Assembly: GCA_023390245.1 (NCBI GenBank)
Contig: JAEWDF010000119.1
Span: 1 to 64,000, forward strand
DNA length: 64,000 nucleotides
Direction: 5' to 3'
DNA from: Pseudomonadota bacterium
GTDB lineage: Bacteria; Pseudomonadota; Alphaproteobacteria; Caulobacterales; Caulobacteraceae
Under the pieces are notes generated by a model. The model saw only the letters and a program-made list of their open reading frames with translations. It did no database searches and was not told where the DNA came from. Positions 62,468-64,000 of this stretch are shown here, piece by piece. Both the position numbers and the translations under genes were made by a program. The stretch's first letter is position 1; each line of letters opens with the position of its first letter.

Positions 62468-63454
62468 TCACCCCAGGAAGCCGATGCGCCGCGCCCAGGC
62501 GTCGAACGCCTCGGGCCAACGCGAGGCGGGCCGGTCGGGCGGCAGGCTGAAGCCGAAGCCGTGGCCGCCTTCCTGATAGAGGTGCATCTCCGTCGGCACA
62601 TCGGCGGCCTTCAGCGCCTGGAACATGGCTAGGCTGTTGGCGACCGGCACGGTGCGGTCGTCGGCGGCGTGCAGGATGAATGTCGGGGCCAGGCCCGGCC
62701 GAACCCGCTCGTTCAGCGGTCGCGCCCAGGCGGCGTCCGAGGCCATGCCGGCCTGGGGCCGGACGGCCATCACCGCATAGCCCAGAACGGCGATGTCCGG
62801 CCGCGCCGAAGCGGCGTCATGCTCGTCGACCGTCTCATAGACCGTGTCGTCGTGCCGGGTCAGGGAGGCGGCGGCCAGATGACCGCCGGCGGAGAATCCC
62901 ATGACCCCGATCCGCGCCGGATCGAGGCCCCAGTCCGCCGCCCGCGAGCGGACCAGGCGCACGGCGCGCTGCACGTCCTGCAGCGGCGCGTCATAGGCGG
63001 CGACCCAGCCATCACCCGGCAGGCGGTAGTTCAGCACGAAGGCCGTGGTCCCGGCCTGGATCAGCCGTCGCGCCCCGCCGGCGCCCTCCTTGTCCACCGC
63101 CAGCCGCACATAACCGCCGCCGGGCAGCAGGATGATCGCCGCGCCGTTCGGCCGCGCCGGGCGGAAGACCTCCAGGATCGGCCGGCTGACATGCATCACG
63201 GCGCGGTCGTGCGCCTGGGGCGAGCCGCGCTCCAGCACCAGGCGGCGCGCGGCGACCCCGTCGCCGCCGGGAACACGATCTCGCGGCCACAACTCGATCA
63301 CCTCGTCGGACAACAGTCCGGCGGGCTCGGGCGGAGCGGGGATTTCGACGGGATTGTCCGGCGTTCCGGACAGAACCTGGGCCCTGGCCACGCCCGCTAC
63401 GCCCGCCAGGGCTACGCCGCCCAGTACGATTCTGCGGTTGAGAGGAGCATTCAT
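62468..63454 (-). CDS. Exported acetyl-xylan-esterase-like hydrolase
   Basis: The 328-aa protein has a Tat-like signal (NRRIVLGGVALAGVAG) and a BD-FAE/alpha-beta-hydrolase body. HGGG-type oxyanion motif LPGGGYVRLA, nucleophile in MGFSAGGHLAAA, Asp in HAADDRTVP and His in QEGGHGFGF are present. It is predicted to remove acetyl or other acyl groups from plant polysaccharides in the periplasm. I set the start at ATG 63454; the longer reading is intergenic. The receptor gene further right runs the same way, so it could supply this enzyme's substrate or product. Confidence 0.85.
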   Translation of the reverse strand: MNAPLNRRIVLGGVALAGVAGVARAQVLSGTPDNPVEIPAPPEPAGLLSDEVIELWPRDRVPGGDGVAARRLVLERGSPQAHDRAVMHVSRPILEVFRPARPNGAAIILLPGGGYVRLAVDKEGAGGARRLIQAGTTAFVLNYRLPGDGWVAAYDAPLQDVQRAVRLVRSRAADWGLDPARIGVMGFSAGGHLAAASLTRHDDTVYETVDEHDAASARPDIAVLGYAVMAVRPQAGMASDAAWARPLNERVRPGLAPTFILHAADDRTVPVANSLAMFQALKAADVPTEMHLYQEGGHGFGFSLPPDRPASRWPEAFDAWARRIGFLG

Positions 63455-63539
63455 GACGGGATCACCGGATCGTCGCCGCCCATCTCCGCCGGAGGTTGAG
63501 AAGCCTCGCGGAGGAGGGGGTGTCTTTCGAGATAAGGAC

Positions 63540-63563
63540 GCCGGGCGCGTGGACGCGCCCGGC
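63540..63563 (-). terminator. Hairpin after receptor gene
   Basis: GCCGGGCGCG-TGGA-CGCGCCCGGC is a perfect 10-bp stem 11 nt beyond the receptor stop. Read leftward it is followed by GTCCTTATC, a weak T-tract, so termination is plausible but not strong. Confidence 0.55.
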
Positions 63564-63573
63564 GCCGACGTCA

Positions 63574-64000
63574 TCAGAAGCTGTAGCGGACTCCCGCGTA
63601 GAACTGACGACCGCTCTGGAAATAGTCGGTCAACCGCTGGGCCTCGGAGTCGACGTATGAGACATTGACTTCGTTGGTCAGGTTGATCCCTTCCAGGCTG
63701 AAGGTGACGTTGTCGCCCCAGCGATAGGAGATGGACGCATCGACATAGGTTGAATCCCGGACGCCTCCGACATCGACGCTGTAGGACGCGGGAACCGATG
63801 TCAGATATGGATCGCGATAGGCGGCCGAAACGCGCGCCTGGAACGGTCCGTCCTCATAGTAGAGGGTGCCGTTATAGGCGACCTTCGACAAGTTCAGCAG
63901 CGGCTGGTTGACGATGCTGATGACATTGCCCGGGCCCGACACCTGGTAGTTGATGTTGGATTCGACGTAGGTGTAGTTGGCCAGGAGGCCGAAGTTCGCC
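63574..64000 (-). CDS. TonB-dependent receptor, C-terminal part only
   Basis: The frame is open through the right window edge, so only the last 141 codons are seen. Strand motifs such as GLLANYTYVES, FQARVSAAYRDPY and YVDASISYRWGDN, and the C-terminal QFYAGVRYSF, are those of the last beta-barrel strands of a TonB-dependent receptor. The plug, signal peptide and substrate cannot be judged. The gene ends 120 bp before the esterase ATG, in the same direction. Confidence 0.88.
   Translation of the reverse strand, partial: ANFGLLANYTYVESNINYQVSGPGNVISIVNQPLLNLSKVAYNGTLYYEDGPFQARVSAAYRDPYLTSVPASYSVDVGGVRDSTYVDASISYRWGDNVTFSLEGINLTNEVNVSYVDSEAQRLTDYFQSGRQFYAGVRYSF

Overview
The window is about 70% G+C, tightly packed and rich in TonB-dependent receptors. 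The N-acetylglucosamine (GlcNAc) locus, with an EIIA-HPr-EI fusion, a GlcNAc EIIBC, a GntR regulator and a chitooligosaccharide-type receptor, has the layout known from Caulobacter. Four receptor genes, Tat-exported hydrolases and a giant Gly-rich autotransporter also fit the Caulobacterales (Caulobacter/Brevundimonas/Phenylobacterium type). I assign the order, not the genus. I saw no rRNA, tRNA, CRISPR array, insertion sequence or prophage.

Layout. (1) 1-8.2 kb: a 5'-truncated autotransporter with 33 visible copies of a QS-GGGGG repeat and a C-terminal barrel. (2) 8.2-20.65 kb: GlcNAc/chitooligosaccharide use. nagA, a SIS-type deaminase gene and a GntR gene run leftward. A receptor, a GH20 hexosaminidase, the PTS fusion and nagE run rightward. 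(3) 20.7-31.5 kb: a thirteen-gene leftward block that looks like a highly reducing type II PKS/fatty-acid system. It has one protein fusing an active ketosynthase to a dead, chain-length-factor-like ketosynthase, plus a KASIII-like enzyme with a changed triad, an ACP, a ketoreductase, a degenerate SDR, two complementary hot-dog dehydratases, a thioesterase, a membrane-anchored CrtI/CrtISO-like FAD enzyme, an ABA4-like protein and two further membrane proteins. No enoyl reductase is present, so a conjugated polyene acyl product is the simplest prediction. (4) 31.8-34.4 kb: a divergent NarL-type response regulator and histidine kinase. Three 16-bp sites of the form TACC-N3-AA-N3-GGTA, two in the divergent promoter and one ahead of the dehydratase genes, tie this pair to the block.

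(5) 34.4-42.6 kb: an NTF2-like protein, an Oar-like receptor behind an A+T-rich promoter with twin palindromes, a MarR/small-protein pair with a perfect 10-2-10 operator candidate, a LytS/LytTR-like two-component pair, a small exported protein and a degenerate SRAP protein. (6) 42.6-55.9 kb: a catabolic island bounded by two paralogous TetR regulators. It holds two SDRs, a thiolase, a Tat-exported GH1 glycosidase, a receptor, an MFS transporter, a carboxylesterase and an acyl-CoA ligase. Related sequence elements lie at three of its promoters. A glycosylated or esterified compound taken up and shortened by beta-oxidation is the inferred substrate. (7) 56-62.5 kb: a LysR regulator divergent from D-tartrate dehydratase, a dicarboxylate symporter, a pectate-lyase-like protein and a lipoprotein hydrolase. 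Two identical LysR-type boxes and a hairpin-rich leader lie between. (8) 62.5-64 kb: an exported esterase and the 3' end of another receptor.

The likeliest undescribed system is the KS-CLF-fusion polyene/lipid block with its two-component regulator (20.7-34.4 kb). All functions are inferred from sequence by eye. No database search was possible.
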